64,000 bases of DNA from Clostridium chrysemydis (lineage in GTDB: Bacteria > Bacillota > Clostridia > Clostridiales > Clostridiaceae). Positions 8,664 to 16,894 of this stretch are shown piece after piece; within the stretch, counting starts at the first letter, position 1; every line of letters begins with the position of its first letter. The stretch is from NCBI RefSeq assembly GCF_015234215.1, contig NZ_JADEKP010000003.1, positions 186,001 through 250,000 on the forward strand, read 5' to 3'. The notes beneath the pieces were generated by a model. The model did not search any database, was not told where the DNA came from, and was given only the letters and a program-made list of their open reading frames with translations. The position numbers were made by a program, and so were the translations under genes.

Positions 8664-9197
8664 ATGAAGGAAGTTGTAGTTTTATTAAGGGGTGTAATGC
8701 CTACAGGGAAAAATAAAATACCGAAGATGTCAGAATTAGCTACCGTATTAGAAGAAGTAGGGTTTAAAGACGTGAGGACTTATATTCAAAGTGGGAACGT
8801 GATTTTAAAAACAAATCTGTCAGACGAAGAAACAAAAAATAAGATACATAAGGTTATTTTAGATAAGATAGGTGCAGATTTAAAAATAATAATAAAAACT
8901 AAAAATGAGCTAGAGATAGCAATTAAAGAAAATAAGTTTAAAGAAGATTATGATTTTTCAAGGATTCATTTAGCTTTTACTAACGATGAGATAAATAGTG
9001 AAAAGCTTAAAGAAGTTCAGGATATAGTCTTTGAAGGAGAAATTTTAAACTTAGGTAGTAATTGTTTTTATATGTATCTACCTAGGGACTCTAAAAAGAA
9101 AAAGCTAAATAATAATTTCTTAGAAAAGAAGCTAGGAATTACGTTAACAACAAGAAAGTTAAATGTAATTCAAAAGTTATATGGGATGATGAGCTAG
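8664..9197 (+). CDS. DUF1697 domain protein
   Basis: A 177-residue protein with the DUF1697 signature: VVVLLRGVMPTGKNKIPKM at the start, then FKDVRTYIQSGNVILKT and a C-terminal RKLNVIQKLYGMM. Members are common in soil and gut bacteria and have no assigned activity. The ribosome site is unusual: GGGGAGGAGA lies about 20 bases upstream and the sequence between can fold (GAGG/CCTC), so initiation may be weak or controlled. Confidence 0.85.
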   Translation: MKEVVVLLRGVMPTGKNKIPKMSELATVLEEVGFKDVRTYIQSGNVILKTNLSDEETKNKIHKVILDKIGADLKIIIKTKNELEIAIKENKFKEDYDFSRIHLAFTNDEINSEKLKEVQDIVFEGEILNLGSNCFYMYLPRDSKKKKLNNNFLEKKLGITLTTRKLNVIQKLYGMMS

Positions 9198-9234
9198 CAA
9201 AGGGAATTAGGGTGATTTTGAAGGAGGATAAAAT

Positions 9235-9714
9235 ATGGAATATGATTGCGGATTTACGAAAGAAAACGGGTGGTTCAGGTATAAAGCAGTTGCGATAATT
9301 ATTGAAGACGGCTCTGTATTATTTGCTAAAAATGATAGGGATGATTATTACTATCCAGTTGGAGGCGGAGTTCATATAGGTGAAAAGGCTGAGGATGCTG
9401 TTTTAAGAGAGGTTTTTGAAGAAACCGGGGTGCATTATGAAATTGATAGATTAGCATTTATTCATGAGAATTTCTTTAATGGAAGTGGAAGTCTTGAGGG
9501 GTATAACTGTCATGAAATTGCTTTTTATTATTTGATGAAGCCAAGGGGGTCGCAAAAACTGAATAGTAATAGTTATTCAGGTGGCTATAGAGAGTATATG
9601 CGTTGGTTACCTATAGAAAAATTATCAGACTATAAGGCATTTCCTACATTTTTTAATGATAAATTATCCAATATAAAAGGCTATGTAGAACATATTATTA
9701 CAGATGGAAGATAG
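9235..9714 (+). CDS. Nudix hydrolase
   Basis: A 159-residue protein starting after AAGGAGGATAAAAT. The Nudix box runs from GGGVHIGEKAEDAVLREV to FEETGV. The flanking strands (FRYKAVAIIIEDGSVLFAKND before, HEIAFYYLMKP after) resemble the ADP-ribose/NTP-pyrophosphatase-like group. It is separate in sequence from the other Nudix gene at 8037. Substrate unknown. Confidence 0.86.
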   Translation: MEYDCGFTKENGWFRYKAVAIIIEDGSVLFAKNDRDDYYYPVGGGVHIGEKAEDAVLREVFEETGVHYEIDRLAFIHENFFNGSGSLEGYNCHEIAFYYLMKPRGSQKLNSNSYSGGYREYMRWLPIEKLSDYKAFPTFFNDKLSNIKGYVEHIITDGR

Positions 9715-9918
9715 ATAAATTTATAAACTATTAAATGATAAAAATAATTTGTATAGGAGAATTATTTAATATCCAAAGGAGTACCAATTTTAGATTTTTA
9801 TTCTCATAATTATTAGTTAATAGATTAATAGTTTTAATGTAAAAAAAGATATTATTTCTTCAAAGAGCATGAAGGAGAGTTTTAAGTAATAAAAAATCTA
9901 GATAGAGGTATAAGGGTT

Positions 9919-9978
9919 ATGAGAATTAAGGAGTTTAATGGTGTTGAAAATATGTATTTAGAAAAGAGGAATAAATGA
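9919..9978 (+). pseudogene. Truncated copy of the start of the gene at 12096
   Basis: Bases from about 9900 to 9962 repeat 12080-12139, including a GAGGT/GGGTT leader and the first 14 codons (MRIKEFNGVENMYL). After that the sequence diverges and stops at 9976-9978 as a 19-codon frame. Its TGA overlaps the ATG of the next gene (ATGA), so it may act as a translated leader. The rest of 9715-9974 shows nothing further. Confidence 0.75.
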
Positions 9979-10451
9979 AAAAATTAGATAATAGAAGCGA
10001 TTCTTTTAAAATAACAGTTATATATGTGATTTCTACTATAGCTACTATGATACTAGCTCAATTTATTGTTAAATATGGCTATATAAAAAGTGAGTTAAAA
10101 AATTATTTATGGGTTGTAGTATTTTTTACAGTTTTATTTTTAGCCTTAATAAAATTATTTAAAGTAAAATATAAGTCTATACTATTGTTTTTAGGAATAA
10201 TTATGTTTTTTCTTATTTTTATACTTATAAATATTGATATCTTTGTTTCTATAGGAAGTACCCCAGATGCTGGTTTATTTCCAATACTAACATTTATAGC
10301 AATATATACAACATTACCATTTCAATGCATTATTATTACTTTAGTAGGGTATGATTTATGGGAGCTTTCATACGTAATAGTTCCAATATATATAGCTTTG
10401 TTAGCTTTATTTAGTTATCTTATAGCAAGAAATGAAAATAAGAGTTTATAA
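9975..10451 (+). CDS. Small integral membrane protein, unknown
   Basis: A 158-residue protein with about five hydrophobic segments (roughly 15-35, 45-60, 68-90, 98-118, 125-150), a basic N-terminus (MKKLDNR) and a short polar tail. No motif that I recognise. It has no strong ribosome site of its own, and its ATG overlaps the stop of the 19-codon remnant upstream, suggesting coupled translation or an origin by deletion that joined the two. Confidence 0.65.
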   Translation: MKKLDNRSDSFKITVIYVISTIATMILAQFIVKYGYIKSELKNYLWVVVFFTVLFLALIKLFKVKYKSILLFLGIIMFFLIFILINIDIFVSIGSTPDAGLFPILTFIAIYTTLPFQCIIITLVGYDLWELSYVIVPIYIALLALFSYLIARNENKSL

Positions 10452-10534
10452 GGAGTGTAATATATTTTTATTGATAAATTAAGATTACATAAAAGTTATT
10501 CTTTAGGGTGAAATATAGAAATAGGAGATTTAAA

Positions 10535-11155
10535 ATGAAAAATATAATAATGGATCATATAATCGATAAATATGAGCCACATACAGTAATTTTGTATGGA
10601 TCTTATGCTGACGGTTCTAATAATGAAAACAGTGATTTTGATGCACTTGTAATTACAGATAAAGATTTAAATTTTCATGATGGAAGTATTGTTAATGGAG
10701 TACAGCTAGATATTTTTATTTATAATACATCGTTTAAAGATAATATTAATTACGAAGACTATGTGCAAATACATGATGGAGAAATAATAATTGATAAAAA
10801 TGGAGTAGGTAAAGATCTTCAAGATAAGGTTTGTGAATTAATCAAAAATACAACTAAAAAGTCTAAAGAAGAAAAGGAACATCAGTTAGAATGGTGCGAA
10901 AAAATGCTTCTACGTTCTAAAAGGGATAATATAGAAGGCTATTTTAGATGGCACTGGCTTTTAGTTGATAGTCTTGAGATTTATTTCATTCTTTGTGATG
11001 AATATTATTACGGTCCTAAAAAGAGCTTATTAAAATTAGAAAAGACTAATAAAGACGCATTTGATTCTTATAGTAAAGCATTAAGAAATATTGATTCTAA
11101 ATCTTTAGAGGATTGGGTGGAGTATTTAAAATATACTTTTAAAGATAAGCTATAG
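10535..11155 (+). CDS. Nucleotidyltransferase-domain protein
   Basis: A 206-residue protein, start at ATG 10535 with AGGAGA 7 bases upstream (an in-frame GTG at 10508 lacks a site). The polymerase-beta-like motif is clear: LYGSYADGSNNENSDFDALV, with GS and DxD metal ligands. The C-terminal half (about 100-206) is helical, including EGYFRWHWLLVDSLEIYF, and resembles the substrate-binding half of MNT/HEPN-type or aminoglycoside nucleotidyltransferases. Possible antitoxin-like or modifying enzyme; substrate unknown. Confidence 0.8.
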   Translation: MKNIIMDHIIDKYEPHTVILYGSYADGSNNENSDFDALVITDKDLNFHDGSIVNGVQLDIFIYNTSFKDNINYEDYVQIHDGEIIIDKNGVGKDLQDKVCELIKNTTKKSKEEKEHQLEWCEKMLLRSKRDNIEGYFRWHWLLVDSLEIYFILCDEYYYGPKKSLLKLEKTNKDAFDSYSKALRNIDSKSLEDWVEYLKYTFKDKL

Positions 11156-11287
11156 AAAATTATAAATAAATTTGAAAAGATTATATATTGTAAGATTACA
11201 CAATTTAGAGTATCTAGATAACATAGTATAATTAGAGTTAATTAACCTTAATAAAAAGGATTAAATAGGTTACAAGGAGATAAAGAG

Positions 11288-11890
11288 ATGAACTTTGATA
11301 TCAAAAATTTAAAATGGATAAGGGAACCTAAAAGCTATTCTATAAACAAAGATAAAATAGAAATTATTACAAAACCACATACAGATTTATGGCAAAGAAC
11401 ATACTATCATTTTAGAAATGATAATGCACCTGTGCTTCAAATGGAGACTAGTGATAAATACTTTTCTTTTATAGTAAAGACTGAGTTTGAGAGTAAACAC
11501 CGCTTCGATCAATGTGGAATAGTTATGTATTTAGATAGTGAGAATTGGCTTAAAGCTTCTATTGAATATGAGAATGAAGATTTTCAGCATTTAGGAAGTG
11601 TTGTCACTAATAACGGATATTCAGATTGGGCAACTACTTCAATAGATGCATCTATTAAATCTATGTGGTATAGATTTAACCGTAGGGAAGATGATTATTG
11701 TATAGAATGTTCTGTTGACGGAATAAATTACAATCAGATGCGTATATGTCATATGAGTAAAGGAGCAGATGCTATTCAATTTGGTATTTATGCTTGCAGC
11801 CCAGAGGACTCATCTTTTAAAGCAACATTTACTAATATGGAAATAACTGAATGTAAATGGTTAGCTCACAACGGACAAACTCCTGATTAA
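11288..11890 (+). CDS. DUF1349 domain protein (concanavalin-like fold)
   Basis: A 200-residue protein after AAGGAGATAAAGAG. It is composed of one DUF1349 domain: FSFIVKTEFESKHRFDQCGI, VMYLDSENWLKASIEYE, SMWYRFNRREDDYCIECSVDG, GIYACSPEDSSFKATF. These proteins adopt a concanavalin-A-like jelly roll, and relatives are annotated as 'regulation of enolase 1' without firm evidence. No signal peptide, so cytoplasmic. A terminator follows. Confidence 0.85.
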   Translation: MNFDIKNLKWIREPKSYSINKDKIEIITKPHTDLWQRTYYHFRNDNAPVLQMETSDKYFSFIVKTEFESKHRFDQCGIVMYLDSENWLKASIEYENEDFQHLGSVVTNNGYSDWATTSIDASIKSMWYRFNRREDDYCIECSVDGINYNQMRICHMSKGADAIQFGIYACSPEDSSFKATFTNMEITECKWLAHNGQTPD

Positions 11891-11942
11891 GGATATTAAA
11901 AATTGGATTTTTATAATAAGATAAAATTAATAATAGAGCTAA

Positions 11943-11982
11943 AAATAGTAGCCTTTAAAGAATATAGGCTACTATTTTTATT
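11943..11982 (+). terminator. Terminator after the DUF1349 gene
   Basis: Arms AAATAGTAGCC (11943-11953) and GGCTACTATTT (11967-11977) followed by TTATTTA. Confidence 0.8.
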
Positions 11983-12095
11983 TACTTATATAAAAAACGA
12001 TAATATTAAAGGTTTCTATTTACAATATATGGTATAATAAATCCTAATCTAAATTATAAGTTAAAGTAAGAAATCTATATTGAGGTGTAGGGGTT

Positions 12096-12743
12096 ATGAG
12101 AATTAAAGAGTTTAATGGTGTTGAAAATATGTATTTAGTAAGAGTCGATGAATCAGAATCGTGGTACTATTCAGTATTATCTAAGTGCTCTGAAGCATAT
12201 GAGGTTAAGGAATTTAAAAATGATTACCAAGGAACGAGATTAATTTTGATTGAATATCCTAAAGGCAAAATTTTAGAGCCAATCAAACAGGAAAAGAATG
12301 TGTTATTAGAAAGACCAGTGTATGATATTTTGAGTAAGTCCTTTGGAATAATAAAGTATGATTTTAATAAAGAGGTTATAGAGTTAATTGTTTTTAATCC
12401 AGAACTTGAAAGTACAGAAGTTTTAACTGAAATTCCATTTTCAGATTTAGGTGATATGATAAATGTAAGATTAATTACATCACCATTTGCTCTAGTTAAG
12501 CATGATTTGTTAGGAGATGCTATAGATTTTATATGGCCTAAAAAAATGCATATTCAGTTAGAAAATAATGAGACAGTAGAATTTAAAGGGGATGGAAAAC
12601 TATTTGCTTCAAAGTGGATTGAAGATCCGGATTATCGAGAAGAAATAATTATTAGGGATATAGAAACTTTTGAAATAATAGAGAGAAGCAAGGGATATTT
12701 TAGAAGGATGCCTGACGGGTCTTTATGGAAGATGACACTTTAA
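12096..12743 (+). CDS. Protein of unknown function, 215 aa
   Basis: Starts at ATG 12096 after GAGGTGTAGGGGTT, with a promoter-like GGTATAAT at about 12031-12038. The protein is soluble, rich in acidic and aromatic residues, with no membrane segment, and I recognise no domain. Notable stretches are YPKGKILEPIKQEKNVLLERP and LLGDAIDFIWPKKMHIQLEN. The first 14 codons and the leader occur again as a fragment at 9919, so this gene or its start has been duplicated locally. It lies just upstream of copy 2 of the small-RNA element. Confidence 0.7.
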   Translation: MRIKEFNGVENMYLVRVDESESWYYSVLSKCSEAYEVKEFKNDYQGTRLILIEYPKGKILEPIKQEKNVLLERPVYDILSKSFGIIKYDFNKEVIELIVFNPELESTEVLTEIPFSDLGDMINVRLITSPFALVKHDLLGDAIDFIWPKKMHIQLENNETVEFKGDGKLFASKWIEDPDYREEIIIRDIETFEIIERSKGYFRRMPDGSLWKMTL

Positions 12744-12823
12744 ATATCAAGTATTAAAAATTCAAAATAAAAATTAAAGCTTATTTATGTTTATTTTTCA
12801 AGAAAATTTGATATAATATAAAT

Positions 12824-12953
12824 AAGAAAGCTTAGTGCTGAGAACACTAAGCAATCCTTAGAACATTTATTTTGTTTTAGGGCTATTGAATGAATTAAAT
12901 AAATTTAATTAAGAGTAAAGCACACTATTCTTTGCGGGATGGGTGCTTTTTCT
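12824..12953 (+). ncRNA. Small RNA, candidate antitoxin RNA of copy 2
   Basis: Extended -10 TGATATAAT ends at 12817. Hairpins as in copy 1: GCTTAGTG (12830-12837) with CACTAAGC (12845-12852), then CCTTAGAACA/TGTTTTAGGG. The terminator has arms AAAGCAC (12917-12923) and GTGCTTT (12943-12949). It runs antisense to the end of the frame at 12925-13086. Confidence 0.58.
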
Positions 12954-13086
12954 CTTTGCCGTTAAGTTCTATATGAATTCCAAGAAATTTAATCTTGATA
13001 ATTAATTTAGAAATAAAAAGATTATGTTTTAAAACTAATCTAATAATATAAACAGCTACGAAGCTTTTTATAATCAATTCTAGCAT
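12925..13086 (-). CDS. 53-aa peptide, candidate type I toxin, copy 2
   Basis: Begins MLELIIKSFVAVYIIRLVL and ends KEKKHPSRKE. It keeps the strong AGGGGGTGG site and 8-base spacing. Compared with copy 1 there are four residue changes (positions 5, 12, 51 and 53, two of them in the tail) and several silent third-base changes, a pattern expected of a translated and selected frame. Its own extended -10 (TGGTATAAT, minus) is at 13198-13206. Same caveat: the toxin role is inferred from layout. Confidence 0.6.
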   Translation of the reverse strand: MLELIIKSFVAVYIIRLVLKHNLFISKLIIKIKFLGIHIELNGKEKKHPSRKE

Positions 13087-13359
13087 ATCCAATACCACCC
13101 CCTGACTATGATGAGGTATTCACCAATAGTCCTGGGAGATAAAACGTTCAAAACCCCCGTACCCATCCATTACGGAATTCTTAATCTCTACTTTTAAATT
13201 ATACCATAATTATCTAAAATATAAATATAAGAATAAAATGGAAATTTAATTTTTTACATAATTCTTTAAAGTAAATTTAAATAGTTATAGTAATTACTTT
13301 TTTATAATGAAATAATGAATTTAAAAGGTAACAACAAAAGATAGGGGAGGTTATATTAA

Positions 13360-13905
13360 ATGTTTAACACTTTAAGTTATATAGGGAAAAAATTAAACGA
13401 TGAAGGGATACTATGGGGAGTTGGAGCTTCTATACTTTTAAATAGGTTTGGATTTATTGATAAACCTAATGATATAGACATTTTTATAAGTTTGGATGAT
13501 ATTGAAAAGGCTGATGAAATTTTAAAAAGTATTGGTGAAAAGAAAAAATGGGAAAAGACTTCAACATATTCAACAGAGTATTTTTATGAATATGTGATAA
13601 ACGGGATTGATATTGATGTTATGTCAGGCTTTGCAGTTAATCATAATAATGGAACTTTTAGATATATATTTGATGAAAAATCTATTTCGGAATTTCAAAT
13701 CATAAATGGAGTTAGTATACCATTCACTTCTTTAGAGGATTGGTATGTTATTTATCAATTGATTCCTAAAAGACAAGCTAAAGTAGAAATGATAGAAAAT
13801 TACTTAAAGTTAAATGGAGTTAAAAGACCAATGCTTTTAGAAAGATCTTTAGAGGGATGTTTAGAAGCAAATGTAAGAAGAAAGGTTCAGGCAATGTTAG
13901 GATAA
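13360..13905 (+). CDS. Nucleotidyltransferase-like protein
   Basis: A 181-residue protein with the minimal nucleotidyltransferase pattern: LWGVGASILLNRFG then NDIDIFISLDD, giving the G-G-S/A and DxD elements, and a third acidic position in IDIDVMSGF. The C-terminal part (VSIPFTSLEDWYVIYQLIPKR) is as in AadB-like and AbiEii-like families. Ribosome site GGGGAGG is well placed. No antitoxin partner is next to it, so no specific role can be given. Confidence 0.72.
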   Translation: MFNTLSYIGKKLNDEGILWGVGASILLNRFGFIDKPNDIDIFISLDDIEKADEILKSIGEKKKWEKTSTYSTEYFYEYVINGIDIDVMSGFAVNHNNGTFRYIFDEKSISEFQIINGVSIPFTSLEDWYVIYQLIPKRQAKVEMIENYLKLNGVKRPMLLERSLEGCLEANVRRKVQAMLG

Positions 13906-13950
13906 TTAGATTAAAGAAATCTAAAAATTTAAGCCTTAAAATTTTAGTTC

Positions 13951-13979
13951 TTGACTTAAGGAGATATAATTATTAGAAT
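13951..13979 (+). promoter_or_regulatory. Promoter of the Mn riboswitch and P-type ATPase transcript
   Basis: TTGACT (13951-13956), 17-base spacer, TAGAAT (13974-13979), start expected near 13986, just before the riboswitch. Confidence 0.7.
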
Positions 13980-14000
13980 ATAATTTATAAATAATATTCT

Positions 14001-14090
14001 CGTGAGGGAGTAGTTGGCGTAGAAATATGTTACAAAGTCAACATACTAACTATTTATAGTCTGGCTTTGTATTAAACAACGAGACTCATG
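14001..14090 (+). promoter_or_regulatory. yybP-ykoY (Mn2+) riboswitch
   Basis: The P1 helix CGTGAG (14001-14006) pairs with CTCATG (14085-14090). Inside it are the class hallmarks: GGGAGTAG on the 5' side, ACAAAGTC, then TCTGGCTTTGT and AACGAGACTCA on the 3' side. These are the conserved loops that bind Mn2+ in yybP-ykoY RNAs. The 3' strand of P1 is also the start of the following terminator stem, so Mn2+ binding should favour antitermination and transporter expression. Confidence 0.85.
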
Positions 14091-14135
14091 TATAGCAAAA
14101 GTGCTATACGTGCGTCTTTTTTTATTTTTTTAGAT
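14083..14135 (+). terminator. Riboswitch expression-platform terminator
   Basis: Stem GACTCATGTATAGC (14083-14096) with GCTATACGTGCGTC (14103-14116), one mismatch and one G-U, followed by a run of 7 T, A, then 7 T. Its left arm shares bases with riboswitch P1, giving the mutually exclusive fold needed for control. Confidence 0.82.
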
Positions 14136-14139
14136 AAAG

Positions 14140-14175
14140 CCCATGTGTAGTTAATCTCTATGCATGGGTTTTTTA
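14140..14175 (+). terminator. Second hairpin before the P-type ATPase
   Basis: Arms CCCATGTGTAG (14140-14150) and CTATGCATGGG (14158-14168), then TTTTTTATTT. It is a second intrinsic-terminator-like structure between the riboswitch and the start codon, so full-length transcripts must read through two hairpins. Confidence 0.72.
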
Positions 14176-14203
14176 TTTATTAAAATTAAGTTGGAGGGAA
14201 TCT

Positions 14204-16843
14204 ATGAAAGCTTTTATGAAAGAAAAGGATTTAGTTATTAAAGAACTTAAATCAGATGAAAAGGAAGGACTAACCCCTGAAGGAGTTAGAGTAAGTAGAG
14301 AAAAGTTTGGGGTAAATGAGTTACCTAAAAAAGAACAAGAGTCAGTACTTAGAAGAATTATTAATTCAGCAAAAGAGCCTATGATTATAATGCTTATTGT
14401 GGCAGGCTTAATTGCACTTGGTGTTAATGTGAGTAGAGGTTTAACAGGGGGAGAAGCAGATTATTTAGAATGCTTTGGTATATTTATGGCTATCTCTCTA
14501 TCTGTTATTATCACTGTAATTATGGAAGGGAAAAGTGCTAAGGCTTTTGAAGCTTTAAGTAAAATCAATAATGATACTTTAGTTAAGGTTATAAGAAAAG
14601 ATGAGGTTTTACTTATACCTCAAGTAGAGATAGTAGTAGGTGATATAGTCGTTATTGAAACTGGTGATAAGTTGCCAGCTGATGGAAGACTTATAAGTAG
14701 TACATCACTTATGGTAGATGAATCAGCATTAACAGGGGAGAGCATGCCTGTAAAAAAGAATGCTGAAATAGTTTTAGATAAAGAAAAAACTCCTGTTGCA
14801 GATAGAATAAATATGCTTTATTCAGGCGGATTTGTTACAGGTGGTAGCGGAAAGATGATAGTAACTGGTGTTGGTGAAAATACTGAGTTTGGTAAAATCG
14901 CAACTGAATTATCAATATCAGAAAAATCAACTACGCCACTACAAGAAAAGTTAGCGAATTTAGGAAAATTTATAACAATCCTTGGAACTTTAGCCGCTTT
15001 AATAGTTTTTATAGTTCAAGTTATTATTTTTATTATTAATGGTACAGCTTCTTTTGAAACAATTTCAGAAGCGTTTATAACAAGTATAGTCTTAATAGTA
15101 GCAGCAGTTCCAGAAGGGTTACCTACAATCGTTGCAGTTTCTTTATCTATAAATATTATAAAGATGTCTAAGCAAAATGCTTTAGTAAAGAAGATGATTG
15201 CTTGTGAAACTATAGGTTGTATAAATGTAATTTGTTCAGACAAAACAGGTACTCTTACAGAAAATAAGATGACAGTAAAAGAAATTTATATAAATGGAAG
15301 TAGCCTTAAACCTAATGAAATAAACTCTTCTAATGTTATAAATAATTTTGCTTTAAATAGTAATGCAGATTTAAATTTTGATGATAATGAATCTAAGTTT
15401 ATCGGAAATCCTACAGAGTGTGCTTTGTTAGTAGCTTTAAAGAAGTCTAATATAGACTATCAAAAGGTTCGTGAAGAGTCAGATATACTACACGTATTCC
15501 CTTTCTCATCAGATACTAAAAATATGACAACTATAGTAAATGATGAAAACTTATTAGCTTATACAAAGGGGAGTCCTGAAAAAATAATTTCACTTTGTAA
15601 TATAGATAATAATGAATTAAAAAATATTGAAGAAGAAATTGCAAAATATCAAGAAAAGGCTTATAGAGTAATAGCATTTGCACACAAAACTTTAGATATA
15701 AATTGTGATTTTGAAGAAAAGAGAGAAATCATTGAAAATAATATGATATTTGATGGATTTGTAGCTATATCAGACCCGTTAAGAGAGGATGTTTATGAAT
15801 CTATTAATAAATGCAGAAATGCTGGTATAGATACAAAAATACTTACAGGAGATAATATTATAACAGCAACAGCTATTGCAAATGAATTAGAATTATTAGA
15901 CGAAAATCATATTGCAGTTGAAGCAAAAGATTTAGAAGATTTAGACGATAAAGAATTAGCTAAAATAATCCCTAAAATCCGTGTAATCGCTCGTAGTACA
16001 CCTTCTATAAAGATGAGGGTTGTAAAGATTTTAAAAAGCCTTGGAGATGTAGTTGCAGTAACAGGTGACGGGATTAATGATGCTCCAGCTATTAAAAATG
16101 CAGACGTAGGAATAGCTATGGGAATATCAGGAACAGAAGTTTCAAAAGAAGCAAGCGATATAGTATTATTAAACGACTCATTTTCAACAATAGTAAAAGC
16201 TGTTCAGTGGGGCAGAGGAATTTATCAAAACTTCCAAAGATTTATCCAATTTCAGCTAACAGTTAATTTATCTTCTGTAATAGTTGTGTTATTTTCAATA
16301 TTAGCTGGGTTTAAATCTCCATTTACAGCACTTCAGCTTTTATGGATAAATATCATAATGGATGGTCCTCCAGCTCTTACACTAGGCTTAGAGCCAATAA
16401 GAGATGATTTAATGAATAGAGAACCAACAAAAAGAGAAGCTAACATAGTTACAAAGGATATGCTAAGAAGGATAGTTATAAACGGAGTATATATATCAAT
16501 TATTTTCTTAGGACAAAATATATTTAACTTTATGGGAGCTAGTGAAGCTGAGGCTTCAACAGTTTTATTTACATTGTTTGTAGTTTTCCAATTATTTAAT
16601 GCCTTTAATAGCCGTGAGTTAACAAGCACAAGTATATTTAAAAATCTAGGAAACAATAAGCTTATGCTTGGAGTATTTTCTTTAACATTTTGCTTGCAAC
16701 TATTAATAACGCAATTTGGAGGGGCACTTTTTAATACTGTAGCACTTCCTTTAGTAATGTGGATCAAAATTGTAGCAGTAGCTGCATCAATTATTTTAGT
16801 TTCTGAAATAATTAAACTTATAATAAGAAAAACTTCAAAATAG
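14204..16843 (+). CDS. P-type cation ATPase, probable Mn2+/Ca2+ exporter
   Basis: An 879-residue P2-type ATPase. Actuator motif TGES (178-181), membrane helix 4 motif VPEGLP (302-307), phosphorylation motif CSDKTGTLTENK with Asp346, KGSPE in the nucleotide domain, hinge TGDGINDAPA, and membrane helix 6 INIIMDGPPALTLG. This looks like the Ca2+-ATPase family (PACL type). The Mn2+ riboswitch in its leader indicates that its physiological job is export of excess manganese, as for riboswitch-linked YoaB-type pumps in lactococci; the metal is inferred from that. Terminator directly after the stop. Confidence 0.92.
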   Translation: MKAFMKEKDLVIKELKSDEKEGLTPEGVRVSREKFGVNELPKKEQESVLRRIINSAKEPMIIMLIVAGLIALGVNVSRGLTGGEADYLECFGIFMAISLSVIITVIMEGKSAKAFEALSKINNDTLVKVIRKDEVLLIPQVEIVVGDIVVIETGDKLPADGRLISSTSLMVDESALTGESMPVKKNAEIVLDKEKTPVADRINMLYSGGFVTGGSGKMIVTGVGENTEFGKIATELSISEKSTTPLQEKLANLGKFITILGTLAALIVFIVQVIIFIINGTASFETISEAFITSIVLIVAAVPEGLPTIVAVSLSINIIKMSKQNALVKKMIACETIGCINVICSDKTGTLTENKMTVKEIYINGSSLKPNEINSSNVINNFALNSNADLNFDDNESKFIGNPTECALLVALKKSNIDYQKVREESDILHVFPFSSDTKNMTTIVNDENLLAYTKGSPEKIISLCNIDNNELKNIEEEIAKYQEKAYRVIAFAHKTLDINCDFEEKREIIENNMIFDGFVAISDPLREDVYESINKCRNAGIDTKILTGDNIITATAIANELELLDENHIAVEAKDLEDLDDKELAKIIPKIRVIARSTPSIKMRVVKILKSLGDVVAVTGDGINDAPAIKNADVGIAMGISGTEVSKEASDIVLLNDSFSTIVKAVQWGRGIYQNFQRFIQFQLTVNLSSVIVVLFSILAGFKSPFTALQLLWINIIMDGPPALTLGLEPIRDDLMNREPTKREANIVTKDMLRRIVINGVYISIIFLGQNIFNFMGASEAEASTVLFTLFVVFQLFNAFNSRELTSTSIFKNLGNNKLMLGVFSLTFCLQLLITQFGGALFNTVALPLVMWIKIVAVAASIILVSEIIKLIIRKTSK

Positions 16844-16849
16844 ACCTAA

Positions 16850-16890
16850 AAATAGTAGCCTCCAAATTGCATGTGAGGCTACTATTTATT
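16850..16890 (+). terminator. Terminator of the P-type ATPase
   Basis: Arms AAATAGTAGCCTC (16850-16862) and GAGGCTACTATTT (16875-16887), then ATT. Near-copy of the stem at 11943. Confidence 0.8.
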
Positions 16891-16894
16891 AAAT

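Larger units (their letters stand above)
12790..13245. repeat. Copy 2 of the ~450-bp type I toxin-antitoxin-like element
   Basis: Near-identical to 5441-5895 in order and content. The copies differ by scattered substitutions, and the GGGGG/CCCCC leader hairpin of copy 1 is GGGGG/CTCCC here, which still pairs through a G-U wobble. The remainder of the gap to 13359 is AT-rich without features apart from the promoter region of the next gene. Confidence 0.9.

Noticed and set aside
16333-16767. 144-codon minus-strand frame inside the P-type ATPase gene
   Set aside because: It is the shadow of a strongly supported 879-residue coding gene and has no promoter or ribosome site.
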